A stretch of 64,000 nt of DNA from Psoroptes ovis (GCA_002943765.1 PQWQ01000013.1:1674001-1738000), one strand, 5' to 3'. Counted from the first letter of the stretch, positions 50,937 to 62,549 are shown. A program made the numbers and translations. Notes: generated from the sequence alone by a model not told the origin.

Positions 50937-53213
50937 TTACAAAAACTTCATTTGAAGCGTAACTTAAATTTTATTATAGCTTAAAAAATCGAATTACAAA
51001 ATAATGAGTCTTACAATTGTTCTCTTTCTTCTTAGAATAAATTGATTTACAAATTTTGTCTCTTTGATTACATCAAATCTTAATCAATTCTTATATCTTT
51101 TAAACTTATACTTAAACTTGAACTGACTTTTTACTTAGATTTTCTGCAATGAACTTCAACGGTCAGAATTAGGCCGTTGTATACTCTCAGGAAAATCCAT
51201 CAGATTTTCATGTGGTAGAAGCATAGGCAAATTTCTGCTCCTCCTCCGCTAAAAAACATATATACATGTTTGGTTATTTCAATGTATAAAAATTTCACAA
51301 TCGTTCACAGCTGATGATTTGGACTTGTAAAAATTTTTGAAAAATTGATAATAATGAAGTTTATTGAATTCGCTTGATTTTCAGGGCAACAAATATCAAA
51401 TTTGTCATTTAGTAGGATTGTTGAGCCAATAAATTGAGAAATAATTGTCAAATTACGCATTTCTCAATGCTAACCAACAAATGATGATAAATTTGGGAAA
51501 CTTGGTCGGATTTTGAGTAAAATTTTGAGCCTAATTTTCAATGAATAAGTCATGAGTAATAAAGAAATCTAAGCTAATAATTTTTCTATAATTTTAAATT
51601 AGATGAAATCTCAATGCCCGAAATCATTTAGAGGCCTTATTCATTCAACACAAAATTGGACCCATATTTCCATGAGTTCGGAACCAGATCGATTAATGAA
51701 ATAATCATCTCCAATTGTTATTAATGTGATTGCATGAAACAAATTTGTATTTTTTTAATTGATGAAAATTATTAAATAAAATTTTTATAATTGAATAAAC
51801 TGAAATTTGAATACGAAAATACATGAAGAATATTATAATTAAAAACGAATGTGATCACTGTGCAATCGGAAGATCCAAGGACTCGACCTTGCAAACATTT
51901 CAGAAAGGTCTTTGACATCAGAGCCGTAAAATGTTTCCAAATTATTTTTCAAAATTTTCACACGACAGAAACTTAAAGAAACTCGCAAACATTAATATAC
52001 CTAAGGGCTTAAGGGCCTCAAATATTTTTTTCTCACATTTAATCCCTCGCGTCGCCAGCTCAGTAATCCTTTTCGTCGTCAGTTGACTATTTTTCTTCAA
52101 AATTCATATTTTCTTTTTAACAATTTCTGTTGCATAACGAAAGGGCTAAACGACAAATATTGAATTAAAATCTTTAAACTTTGGGACTTTAAAACTTTAT
52201 TGAACTTTATGGGTTATGAGTTATGGTTTATTTTATCTGAAAAACATTTTAAAATGGAAAGTTAAATTAATAGAGGAAAAATGTTTATTCTCACGTCGTG
52301 GCCACTTGGTCATTGAAATTGACATCCTAACTTTGTCTTTGACTTTTTGATAATGAGACCTAAGTGTCGACGATCGTGGTGTTCAAATATGTGTTTTTGG
52401 TTAGTGTTTGAGAGTAATTATGTTGTTTGTGCCGATCCTTGGTCTTTGTGTTGCGTACTTTATGTTGTTCTGTTGTTCGTATCGTAGGAAAGTTTAGCTT
52501 TCTTCTAAAAATTTTCAAAATCAATTAACGGATTAAATTCGTAAGATAAGAATGTTCAAAAATAAATATATACAATTTTTTTCAGAACGGTTTGTGTTTT
52601 GGGAAAGGTTCTAAGTTTCTTAAGAAAAATCTCAAAAGCAATTAAAGGCTTAGAACCATAAGATAAAAATATTCATAATTGGATATGTCACGGTGGTCAA
52701 CATGGGCTTTGATTCTATTTCTTGAAACTGCTAATTATTTTTTGTGCCCATCAGTAATTGAAATAAATAATTGGTGTACGTCCTTTGTGAATAAAGTCCC
52801 TAAATCTCTCTCCTTTTAAAATTTGAATTTTATATTTTGCAACGATTTTTAATAAAATTATAACGATTTTTGTTGAATGAAGTCTAACAACGAAAATCAT
52901 ACGAAAATAACCTATTCTCTGCAACAATTTCACGATTTTGTTACGATCATTTTAAAATTTCATCTTCATTTTTATCAAATTCTCGCCCATCATTATCATT
53001 ATTCAATCTCAATATTCAATTTATATTAACTTTTCCATTTATATTTCCACTTTTTTTTGATTAACCGAATATCATTTATATTTTTCATTTATTCTTAACT
53101 GTTTGATTAATTTTAATTCCATTTTAATATCTATAGCTTGAACCTCAGAATCTAATTCATTTTTTTCAGATAAATTTCACTGTACCGTTTCGAATAATTC
53201 TAATCCATCAAAT
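50937..53213. other. Gene-free stretch upstream of the transposase-like gene
   Basis: It is less AT-biased than the first 50 kb. It holds a diverged direct repeat (52487-52678), a 30-codon ATG frame at 51823-51915 with a CDHC motif, and, just before the first coding exon, an acceptor-like TTTTTTTCAG at 53161-53170 that may end a 5' untranslated intron. I looked for inverted terminal repeats matching the far side of the transposase-like gene and found none by eye. Confidence 0.5.
52487..52678 (+). repeat. Diverged direct repeat, ~117-bp period, two copies
   Basis: A segment of about 75 bp starting GGAAAGTTTAGC and containing TCAAAATCAATTAA plus TAAGATAAGAAT recurs 117 bases later as GGAAAGGTTCTAAG, TCAAAAGCAATTAA and TAAGATAAAAAT. 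The order and spacing of the shared words are kept, with roughly a quarter of positions changed. It could be a subterminal repeat of the neighbouring transposon-derived unit. Confidence 0.6.
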
Positions 53214-56200
53214 ATGTCGGCTACCAACAGTGAGTATATTTTTGCACAGATATTAATAATTTGACTGTTATTATTTTGATAATTGACAATTAATTTTTGA
53301 ATTAACAGAAAATAACGAAGTCCAAAAAGTCAAATCAAAAATGCTCACTGTGTGTTGCTATATTCAACAAGGAATACTCGCTTATGAACTTATTAAAATT
53401 TATAAAGAATTCGTTGAAAAGTTAGAAGTTACCGTCCAAAATTATCAATCATTCAATATCGATATGGAAAAATTTGAATATATTCAGCAAAAAATGACCG
53501 AGTTAGCCAATTCTGATCCAAAACATCAAGACGACTTGAAGGACTATTTAGCGAAATCGGAAGATCTGAAAAGTAATTTGAAAAACCTACAAAAGAGGAG
53601 AAAATTAGATCCGCAAAGTCCAATCTACAAGAATTACAAAGATTTGCAACAGAAAATAGTTTCATCAATTTCATGCTGTGGCCGTATTTATAAGACCGAC
53701 AGTGGTATGTTACGACACATCGATAAAAATCATATGGAAGCCTTCATTGATCCATCGATCGACATATCACCGCAAGAAGCATCATCAGAACCATTACCAG
53801 CAACATCACCGCAAGAAGAATCATCAGAACCATTACCATCAACATCACCGCAAGAAGCATCATCAGAACCATTACCATCAACATCACCGCAAGAAGCATC
53901 ATCAGAACCATTACCAGCAACATCATCGCAAGAAGCATCATCAGAACCATTACCATCAACATCATCGCAAGAAGCATCATCAGAACCATTACCAGCAACA
54001 TCATCGCAAGAAGCATCATCAGAACCATTACCATCAACATCATCAGCACCATTGCCCACAGATGATATTCGACCGCCGACACCCGAACCTATGTCTATTT
54101 CAAGTTCGGAAGAAGAAACAGATTACGATTCGGATGACTTAATAACAATTACTTGTGACTACGTAGAAGATGAAGAAGACGAAGACGATGATGATGACGA
54201 TTATACAGCGCCATTTCCATTCTTTGAAAAAGTCAAAAAAAATTTATCAGAGGACGATTACACTGATTTTGCCGAATTAGCGGAATCTGTAATATATAAC
54301 TTAAATGTAGATAAGGCAAAGCATTCTTCAACAGCAAATTTATTGAAAACCTGGAGCCGAATATTGATAAGAAGAAATCCTCTCTTGAAAAAATATATTG
54401 AAAATTTTATCGCTTCAAGATATTATCAACGGCAATATATCAGAAGAATGAACGGTTACATCCAATTTAAAGAATATCAATTTTCGAATTCTGGGCTTCG
54501 TTATTATTACGTTCCGGTGAAATCGCTAATCAAGGAATATATTCTCTCAGATCAATTGGTGAAAATAATTCTGGAAGAAAAACGGGACCAACTGCCCCCG
54601 TATATCCATAAAAATGATTTCAACAACAAGTTGAGGCTTATGGTGTACGGCGATGAGTTTGGTGTGGCAAATCCCTTGGGAGCATCGAGTGCAAGGCAAA
54701 AAATTTACGCATTGTATCTTGATGTTGACAATCATGTCATACCCACCACCAAACTCAGTTCCATTTATGTTTTGATGATATGGCGGTCCCAAGATAGGAA
54801 ATCGGCTCAAGTCACATACGAAGACATGATGTCTCCTCTCATAGATGACTTGAAAAGTTTGATTCAAAATGGAGTCGAATATAAGGGTACCAAGATACCG
54901 GTATGCCTCTCGCATATTCTGGGTATGTTATATTTTGAATGTATCATTTCGAATCCTATAATTAATCTCGTATTTTTGATGACATAGGAGATAACTTAGC
55001 CATCGCTGAACTGTTAGGATTCAGCTGTTCATTTGGTCGGTCATTCAGATGCAGATACTGCGGGCAAAGTTATAAAAATATTAAAGAAATCGAAGTTCGA
55101 CCCCTAACAATAAACAGAGGGTACGAAAAATATGCCTCAGATTTGCAGTCTGTGACTAAGAGCAGCAAATTCCAAAGTTACTACGGAATTAAAAGAAACT
55201 CAGCTTTCGCATCTCTGAGTATAAACGTTTATCAACTTTCCCCTCCTGACTGGTTCCACGATGTTCCCGAAGGTAAAATTCTTCTCTAAACTTTTTCTAA
55301 CATTAAATGTCATTCTTTTTTTACAGGTATCGTGACTAGGATTTTGCCAGCAGTTTTGAAGAAAATATCAAAATTTATCGATTCTGGCAGTATGAAAGAA
55401 AGAATTGATGGCCTTAAATTAGTCAACGGGCTAATTACCATCAGTTCCGGCTCCACTATGTTGATCAAGGGGAAAGGATTTCAGAAACTTGAATTCGCTT
55501 GTCGCCTCATCGAAATTTTCCCCGAAATTTTGCTTCGACATGATAGGGAATTTGAACTATACTTTAATCTTCGAAAATTCATATACCTGACTTACACTAG
55601 TAATCCAGGCGATGCGCAAGAAATCGGGTCAGTTGCTAAATCTCTGGCCCAAAACTGTATCGATGAAGATATCATGTTCCCAAAGATGCATTTCATAACA
55701 CATTACGGTGAAATGACTGCATTTTATGGATCTTTAATGCGATACAGCACAGAAAAGTATGAGCGAAAGCATGCTTTTCTGAAAGATCTTATTGAGGCAT
55801 CGAAAAATTATATGAATGTTCCGCAATCGATCCTGAAGCGGCATCAGGCATCGATGCCTTTCTTTGCGGACAGAAAAGATATCGAAGAAGGTTTAGATGG
55901 ACCATTGTTGGCTAGTGATCGACCGTTTCCATTGAATCACCAAATTGCTAGGGCCCTTTCGAATACAGATGATGAATTTCTGGAGGCTAAAAAGTTCTTC
56001 AGAAAAGAAAATAAGATTATTGCAAGCGGAATATTATGGCGAACCACTGAAAACGATGAGAGATGTAACATCCCCAAAATTTCCATCAAATCTCCTAATT
56101 ATTCAGTGGAACTGAATCAATTATTTTATATAAACAGTTTTATATTCAAAATGGATGGCGCTTACCATTTGAATAACGTAAGCCGAAAATGCAAGACAAC

Positions 56201-56225
56201 TCAAAATAGATCTGAAGCTAACTGA
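53214..56225 (+). CDS. DDE-transposase-like protein, four exons, intact (937 aa)
   Basis: Exons 53214-53229, 53309-54922, 54988-55272 and 55327-56225; introns of 79, 65 and 54 bp, all phase 1 with GT-AG ends. The 16-nt first exon (ATG at 53214, donor GTGAGT) is inferred from phase; otherwise translation would start at 53341. Features: a coiled-coil-like N-terminus; a finger-like segment CCGRIYKTDSGMLRH at about 128-142 that lacks a properly spaced first Cys; seven 13-aa repeats (159-249); an acidic tract at about 290-302. The core has GDEFGVANPLG (D454), GDN (D545), CRYC (565-568), HDVPEG (634-639) and PKMHFITHY (757-765). This order matches a widespread metazoan family of transposon-derived proteins distantly like the Tnp2/EnSpm type, in which the first two Asp are probably catalytic. 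No stop or frameshift is present. It may be a live transposase or a domesticated gene. Confidence 0.75.
53767..54039 (+). repeat. In-frame 39-bp tandem repeat, seven copies
   Basis: Seven 39-bp units encode 13-residue blocks of the form S(P/S)QE(A/E)SSEPLP(A/S)T. Because 39 is a multiple of three, all frames stay open, which produces long spurious frames on both strands. Near-identity of the units suggests recent expansion, and copy number is likely to vary between individuals. Confidence 0.95.
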
Positions 56226-56369
56226 CCCTGGATACAAACCAACTCGAAGTATCTGAAGATAACCCTGGATACAAACCAACTCGAAGTATCTGAAGATAAC
56301 CCTGGATACAAACCAACTCGAAGTATCTGAAGATAACCCTGGATACAAATCAACTCGAAGTATCTGAAG
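56226..56369 (+). repeat. 37-bp tandem repeat, four copies, directly after the stop codon
   Basis: The unit CCCTGGATACAAACCAACTC plus GAAGTATCTGAAGATAA repeats at 56226, 56263, 56300 and 56337 (last copy short, one substitution). The first copy begins at the base after the TGA of the transposase-like gene. A further partial word TCGAAGTATCTGAA occurs at 56554-56567. Since 37 is not a multiple of three, this array is not coding. Confidence 0.95.
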
Positions 56370-56923
56370 CTATTTTTTTCAAATTACTGAATATAATTCA
56401 ACTGTTTTTTTTTTTCATTGTTTATTTGCTCAATTCCTAACTGTTTGATCCATTTTCATCATCATCACATACTGATCCAATCTTTTACTTTTCCATCCTT
56501 TTTCATCCTTTCTTTGACTTTTTCCTTTTTCCTTCCTTTATCCTTTTTCATCATCGAAGTATCTGAAACTATCTAAAAATGATCGTATTTAATGGTCAAG
56601 AAATCAAGGTATGAAAAGTATTGATTATTAATGATTTATTTAGGATTATCATAACATCTTGGAGTTCCCGAACACTGGATGGTAACGGAAGATCAAACAA
56701 TGGAATAGATACTGGGTTTGGTGATAATCATTCTGTTGATTCTAACAGAGGTCAAGGTTTTTATGATTCTTTGAGCGCATTATAATCTTTTTAAATTCCA
56801 AAACAGGTCAAAACAGTGGCTAATGCAAAGGATAATGATGACAAATTTTATACGAAACAAATTTCATGGTGATGAAAATCAGCAAAATAATGGATTGTTT
56901 GAAGAGATTTGTATGAACGCTCC
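56370..56923. other. Non-coding stretch between the 37-bp repeat and the copia remnant
   Basis: It contains a pyrimidine-rich patch near 56500-56550 and the partial 37-bp-repeat word at 56554. Short segments with AG|G and G|GT-like ends near 56745-56815 hint at old exons, but no protein similarity was recognised. Confidence 0.4.
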
Positions 56924-57114
56924 TGGTTTTTTATCATATTTGCCGAGGACATCATGGTTATCGCCCAAAATGATGAAACAATGAACGAAATCGTCACTGA
57001 TTTTGAAAAGAAATTTCTGACATTGGGCAAATCAGTGATGATCTAGGTATCAATATCATCAACAAAGGTCAATATTTTATTTTAAACCACGACATCATAA
57101 AAGAATCAATATAA
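56924..57114 (+). pseudogene. Ty1/copia-type reverse transcriptase remnant
   Basis: One frame reads FAEDIMVIAQND...MNEIVTDFEKKF, which matches the region around the copia RT catalytic motif (normally YVDDIIV) and the helix after it. The frame then slips at about 57025-57030, and a second frame continues with ISDDLGINIINKGQYFIL, matching the copia segment (D)LGE...FLGI that follows. The catalytic YVDD has become FAED, so it is inactive. Nothing clear of integrase or RNase H is left on either side. It is unrelated to the other elements in the window. Confidence 0.65.
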
Positions 57115-58216
57115 TTGATCACTTTTTAATAACATTATTGTTTAATTCCACAACAGAAAAACAATGCGAATGATCATCATTATTCCATTTTGAAAAAGGG
57201 AAGTGTATAAACGATATCAAATACCTGTTTTAATTCTTTCTTATCTCTTTTCGTAACAGCAAATAAGAGAACCGCAACAAATCATAACAACAAATCACTG
57301 TTCATGTAATCATAAACAATATGCATGCCTCAAGACAATTTAGCAGTATTCGATGGAATAATTGAAGGCCAAATATCAATTGAATGATCATTCAACGTTG
57401 GACAATGGAAAAATCATCTCTACCACTTTGCATGTGTTAATATGCATCAAAAGTTCAACTATTTTTTGATCTCAATTATTAATTGCAAAAATCAATATGT
57501 AAATCTAACTCAACACTTCATGCCTGCTCATTGTGTTTTGACCTGAAGTCTGAAAGATCACAAGTTTTATAAATATGATTAAGTTTATCGAAAAATTTCT
57601 ACATTGCTATCGCTGTTACAAAAATTTTGCAACAATTAATGTAAATAGATTGAAATAATTGCCGACTGATTCAACAAGAAATCTGTGTGAAACACTCGAT
57701 TAATTGATTCGTTATCATTATTATTTATTATAAAATACATTCATTTTTAATCAAAAACATTTTATTATCATTCAATATCTTATAATTAATCGAAATCAAT
57801 CAAATCATCAATTCCAATTCTAAATCTTGCTTTTGATTTTTGTCCATCATCTAATTGAATTAGGATTAGATTTTTTTTCTTTTTTAGATCAAGAAATATA
57901 ATTGATTTTATATAAGTTTCTGTGCTTATTTAATAATAATTCTATTTGAATAATGCAATCTTTTAAGTTTAATTAAATTAAAAAAATTCTTAAATTCAAA
58001 ATTTGAAAATTGAGATGATTCATAAAGCGCGTATCACAAAAATTCAAATAAATGCGTCAAGGCGCAGCCTCAAATCAAATCGTTGAAAAACTCGTTAAGT
58101 TTTCCGATGAAAATGGCCGCCAAAAAAAAGTTCGATTTCTTCGAGAAAAAAATGCTTTTTTTCACTCATCAATTGATTGTGTTTTTTTGAAAAAACAACC
58201 AATTTAATAATTATCG
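57115..58216. other. Unassigned stretch between copia remnant and unknown pseudogene
   Basis: It probably includes further decayed copia sequence at the left side, but I could not recognise any. The rest is AT-rich. A small GC-richer patch lies at about 58025-58125 (GCGTCAAGGCGCAGCC; ATGGCCGCC at 58113), just ahead of the pseudogene. Confidence 0.4.
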
Positions 58217-60038
58217 ATGAATTTGTTTGATCGAATTGCCATTGATTATGATGAAATCTCAGAAAATTTTAACGTTCATATTTTTAGCAAACATAACAAT
58301 GAGTAAAAATGATTTTCATCAATTTTACATTGAAATTGTGAGTAAATTTTTAATATGGATTTTCATCAATTTTAATCCACTAAAAACTGTATTGACACAT
58401 CATTTAATCAAGATGATCAATGTTCATTGGATTGGAAAAGACTGAGCTACAACTAAATGATGCAATAATATCACCAGATAATTTATTATTGGTTCATGCA
58501 CTCAGGTTAAGTTTTCAATAATTTGATTATTAAAGCAATGATTAATTTTTGATTATTTTAATTCGAGTAAATTAGAATTGAATCAAACCAATGTAAGCTT
58601 GTTCAATTCAAGAAAATCTGACTAAAGTTTATTCATGAAATACTCAATCACAGATTTCTGAAAATTTGATATCAATAATGTGAGATGTCGATCTAAATTA
58701 TGGATAAATCAACGAATTGCTTTGAAGGTGATAATTTGAGGTGATTTCCAGCCAAATTTCAAGAATTTAATCTCTGATTTCATATTTACATCAAAACAAC
58801 GTTTGCTGAAATCATCATTGAAAATTGAAGACTTGTTTCAAACTCGAATGTTGCTTGATTATCGAAAATTCTTGATACAATTGTTGGAGTCAAGATGAAC
58901 ATTGTTTATTAATAGAATTATGTCTGATTGACTTTCTTTGACTCTTCTTCGGATTAGGATTTTGATCTGGCCATTTATTGATTGGGTTTTGACTTTCGCT
59001 TTGACTTGGCCATTGTCGATTTTTATCTTTAATCGATTTCAATGTTCATCTTTGTCTTCAATAGTCTGTTCAAAGAATTTCATGATCAATCGTAATTTCA
59101 AGTTGAATATAGTTATCAATTTATTCAATGATTTAGCCCACATCACTAATTAATCATTCATATATCATTAAGAAGAAATCATCAGATTATTCAAGTAAGT
59201 TGATTTTAATTGAATTGTTCTATTAATCATTTTCTAATTCTCAATCAGGCAAAAATGAAATGAAAATTATTAAAATGCAATGTCAGGTAACCATTCCTAT
59301 TGTCCTAATTTGTGATTTTGATTCTTCTATTCTTTTTTCAAACTCTAGGCCTCACTTGAATTTTTAATCGATGGTCAAGAAAATTAAGATCATCACTTTG
59401 ACTTTGAATCAAAGTTTGTGCAAATAATTGAGGTAATCATATTTTTAATTATTTATCATTTTCATTTTTATTTTTTTCATAGAATTTTTGATCATTCCTG
59501 AATTTTTTTAAAGAATTATACGAAATAAAGATGGATTCTTTCATGGATGATTCATCAACTGAAGATTCATGAGAATTGATAGTATTGTTTTAGCAAGCAA
59601 AAAGCAAGTATAACACTTTTCTGATCATTGAATTAAGCTAATTTTTCCAAATTTTTCATCTTGAATAGGCATATTGAACATACAAGTTCTTTGGGTCAAT
59701 GGTAATCAATATTATCAATTTTAATTTAAGACTAATTATTGGTTATTTCTTTGAAAAGAAGTTGTTGGCGAATATGCCGATTAAATTTAGCAAATTATTA
59801 TTCAATATCAATTGGGCAAGCGAATTGAACTTTTTAATTCTTCAATCGGAGATATGAAGGACTTTTAAATGATTAACCATACGAATTGGATGAATCCATG
59901 ATTCTTATGAATGAAAGCGTAAAATATGGACAATGGACACTAATATTCTTCAAATCAAATGCATATAATCATCCTAAATTCCTATTTAAATCGCATGTCA
60001 GCTTCAATCAAGCGATGTTGGTTAAAATACAGCGATAA
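58217..60038 (+). pseudogene. Unidentified multi-exon gene remnant
   Basis: Several exon-like open segments follow one another on the plus strand. The ATG at 58217 opens 28 codons (MNLFDRIAIDYDEISENF...) to a GTAAAA donor. Segment 58420-58505 reads ...TELQLNDAIISPDNLLLVHAL to a GTTAAG donor. Segment 58740-58895 is open for 52 codons. Exons 59137-59194, 59249-59286 and 59349-59432 join in consistent phases (1, then 0) across introns of 54 and 62 bp, but the last has an in-frame TAA at 59385. Segment 59877-60038 is open for 53 codons (YELDESMILMNESVKYGQW...) to a stop. Further stops (e.g. TGA at 59489) and phase conflicts elsewhere say the gene is broken or mis-modelled. I do not recognise the protein. 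Alternative: a real gene with introns I placed wrongly. Confidence 0.4.
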
Positions 60039-61049
60039 TTATCAATATATTTATGAATATTTTGCGATTATAATCAATTTATAATTTCATTATTTCGATT
60101 CGAATAAAATTGATTGAAAACCAATTAAAATTAAGGCCTAATTAATTAAAGCCCTAAAACCCCCCAAAAACCGAGCTGAAAAAAATTTTGATGTTATCGA
60201 TGGTGTCGATCTCTATCGCTGTCCTCACGTGATTTTGGTCGTTAATAAACGCCTTTCACAATGCTTCCATCGTTGTAACTATTTCAATACAAAAAACAAT
60301 CGAAAGTTTCGCTAACTATTTTCTATGCTTTTTCTTTTTTTTTTATTTTCCTGAGAGTATGACTGAATAATTGCTGGTAATTGTTGAGTTGAATTTACCA
60401 TTTCAAATTACGATTATTTGTAATTTGTTTTCATTTGTAACAATTTTCTTCCAATTTGTTCTTACCCGTAATCGAAATTCCAAAAAATAATTGAAAATGA
60501 TTCAAACAATAAATGAATGAATGAATTGAATGTTTGTTTTTGATATGTTCAAGCTCGATGAATGGCTATGAAAGACATATATATTTGGCCGAATATGGCC
60601 ATATTGTAATAATTTCGAAATTGAAAAAAAATTCTTTTGACAAGAATCATAATTTTCAAATTGCAATCTAACCAATAACCATTCTTATTATTATAATTCG
60701 ATCAATGATTAATCAAAAAATGTTTACATTGTTCGAACCGAAATTGAAAAAAAAACCTTTTCAAATGAAATATTAAAAATTAATTTTCTTCGTGAAGAAA
60801 ATGAATATCTGACCATGATAATAATAATAATGATAATCAATCATTTGTGAGCTTGATGATTACACAAAGGTACCTTTGAATCAATGAATAGGTAAATCAT
60901 TGAATTCAGTTGAATCGATGATCGAAGAATGATCAACCCAAAAAAATGATGAGGATTAAATTGATTGATTGAATTTTGATTAAATTTTGATCATCTTTGA
61001 TCATTGGCAAAGCGAAAAATCGAAAAAAATTTAAAATCTAAAGTTGAAC
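60039..61049. other. Gene-free stretch before the LINE fragment
   Basis: AT-rich, with a C-run (ACCCCCCAAAAACC) near 60160 and ATT/GAT tracts. The DNA around 60975-61050 is the pre-insertion target of the LINE. No gene seen. Confidence 0.5.
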
Positions 61050-61062
61050 ACTTTTGGCCGAC
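61050..61062. repeat. Target-site duplication of the LINE, left copy
   Basis: ACTTTTGGCCGAC, repeated exactly at 62664-62676 after the poly-A tail. A 13-bp duplication is typical of target-primed reverse transcription. Confidence 0.9.
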
Positions 61063-62549
61063 TATTTGGACACCTGTGTGCGTCTTGTTTCGTTTGTTCT
61101 GAAATCTCTGAATGATTGGTGCCTACAAAATTATATTTCGTTCAACTCTGCAAAAACGACAGCGATGATTGTAACACGTAAACGGGTATTGAATTATCCG
61201 ATTATCTACCTAAATGGAAAAACGATTGTTTTTCAGAAGAAAATCAAATATTTGGGAATTATTATTGACTCTAAGTTATTATGGAACGATCATTTGTTGT
61301 ACGTTCGATCAAAGGCTATATCTATCTACAACGCTCTTAGGAAGAAATTTGGTTCTAATTGGGGTCTGAGTTCAGAAGTTTTGAAAATGATTTATCTAGG
61401 TGCTATTGAGCCTCTGATCACATATGCATGTCAGGTGTGGCATTGCGTGTTGAATAAGAAAAAATGGAAGCTATTCATTTTTTCACTACAAAGAATGTTT
61501 ATTGTTTCTATGATCAAAGGGTACAGAACTGTGTCTTTGGATGCAGCGCTTGTCATCGCCAATGTTTTGCCGATTGATTTAAGAATATCTTATCTTGTAG
61601 ACATGTATAGAGTCAAACATGAATTAAAAGTTGATCATTTCAACGTACCATTTCAATTACAATTACATTGTTCAAATTACTTTCATCCATCAAAATCATT
61701 TAAATTTATCGATTCCACCGAAAATGATTGTCAAAATTATCACAAATATTATGCATACACTGATGGCTCGAAGTTAAATGGACGTGTTGGGTGTGCAGCT
61801 GTGATTTTCGAATCAAATGTTAACGAACCGGTAGCAATATTGAAATTCAGGCTCCATGATTCGTGCTCGGTATACCAAGCCGAATTATTTGCTATTCTAC
61901 AATCAATAAAATGGATTAATGGTCGGAAGGCTTCTGCCAAGATTTTGACCGACTCACACTCTGCCTTGCAAGCTTGTGCTTCTTTTCAAAATGGCGATAA
62001 GTTAATACATGAAATTCGAACCCTGATTGAATTCGGTCATGTATGCTTTAAATGGATTCCAGCACACACCGGAATTATTGGTAACGAATTGGCTGACCAA
62101 ATGGCGAAATTGGCCACGACGGCTGATTTTATTTCGTACAATTATAGTCCATTGTCATTCGCTAAGTCAATATTGAAAAATATCTCGTTTTACAAATGGA
62201 ATATGCGTTGGAATACTAGTTCAACAGCACTAGTTACAAAAAATTCTTTCCATCGATCTACGACCGCTTGATGATAAATTTGGTTCCATGTTTCATCAAA
62301 ACTCAATTTCTTACCGAGCATGGAAAATTTAAATTTTATCTGTATCGACTCGGTTTGACAGATTCGCCGGAGTGTTTCTGCGGACACCCTCGGCAGACGG
62401 TGTTCCATTTGCTGGGGGAATGTCCAAGGTTCGCCCTGGATCGACACCGGGTCGGACTGGACTCGCAATCGGTGAACAATGTTCAGATCAGTCAATCCAA
62501 TCTGATTGCATTGCAAGAACTCATGAAAATAATCTTTGTAAATTTGTAA
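61063..62549 (+). pseudogene. LINE ORF2 C-terminal fragment: RT end + RNase H + Cys-His tail, one frameshift
   Basis: The frame starts inside RT just downstream of where YADD would lie (LNDWCLQNYISFNSAKTTAM) and continues through the RT thumb (KYLGIIID; LITYACQVWH). RNase H follows with YTDGS (D codon at 61762), YQAELFAIL (E at 61882), LTDSHSA (D at 61951) and WIPAHTGIIGNELADQMAK (D at 62095), so all four catalytic residues are present. The first frame ends at 62271. The true continuation is in another frame from about 62244 (FPSIYDRLMINLVPCFIK) and carries the tail motif CFCG...HLLGECP before a stop at 62547. The switch falls in an A6 run at 62238-62243, so one inserted or lost A explains it. 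There is no start codon and no endonuclease, so it is inactive. Confidence 0.88.

Noticed and set aside
53678..54142. Long H/K/Q-rich plus-strand frame and D/G/S- or M/L-rich minus-strand frames
   Set aside because: They exist only because the 39-bp tandem repeat keeps every frame open. The motif-bearing transposase frame explains the DNA.
58896..59058. Minus-strand Q/N/S/P-rich open segment (RQWPSQSESQNPINKWPD...)
   Set aside because: It looks gag-like in composition, but has no start, no zinc knuckle and no flanking retroelement motif, and it overlaps the plus-strand exon series.
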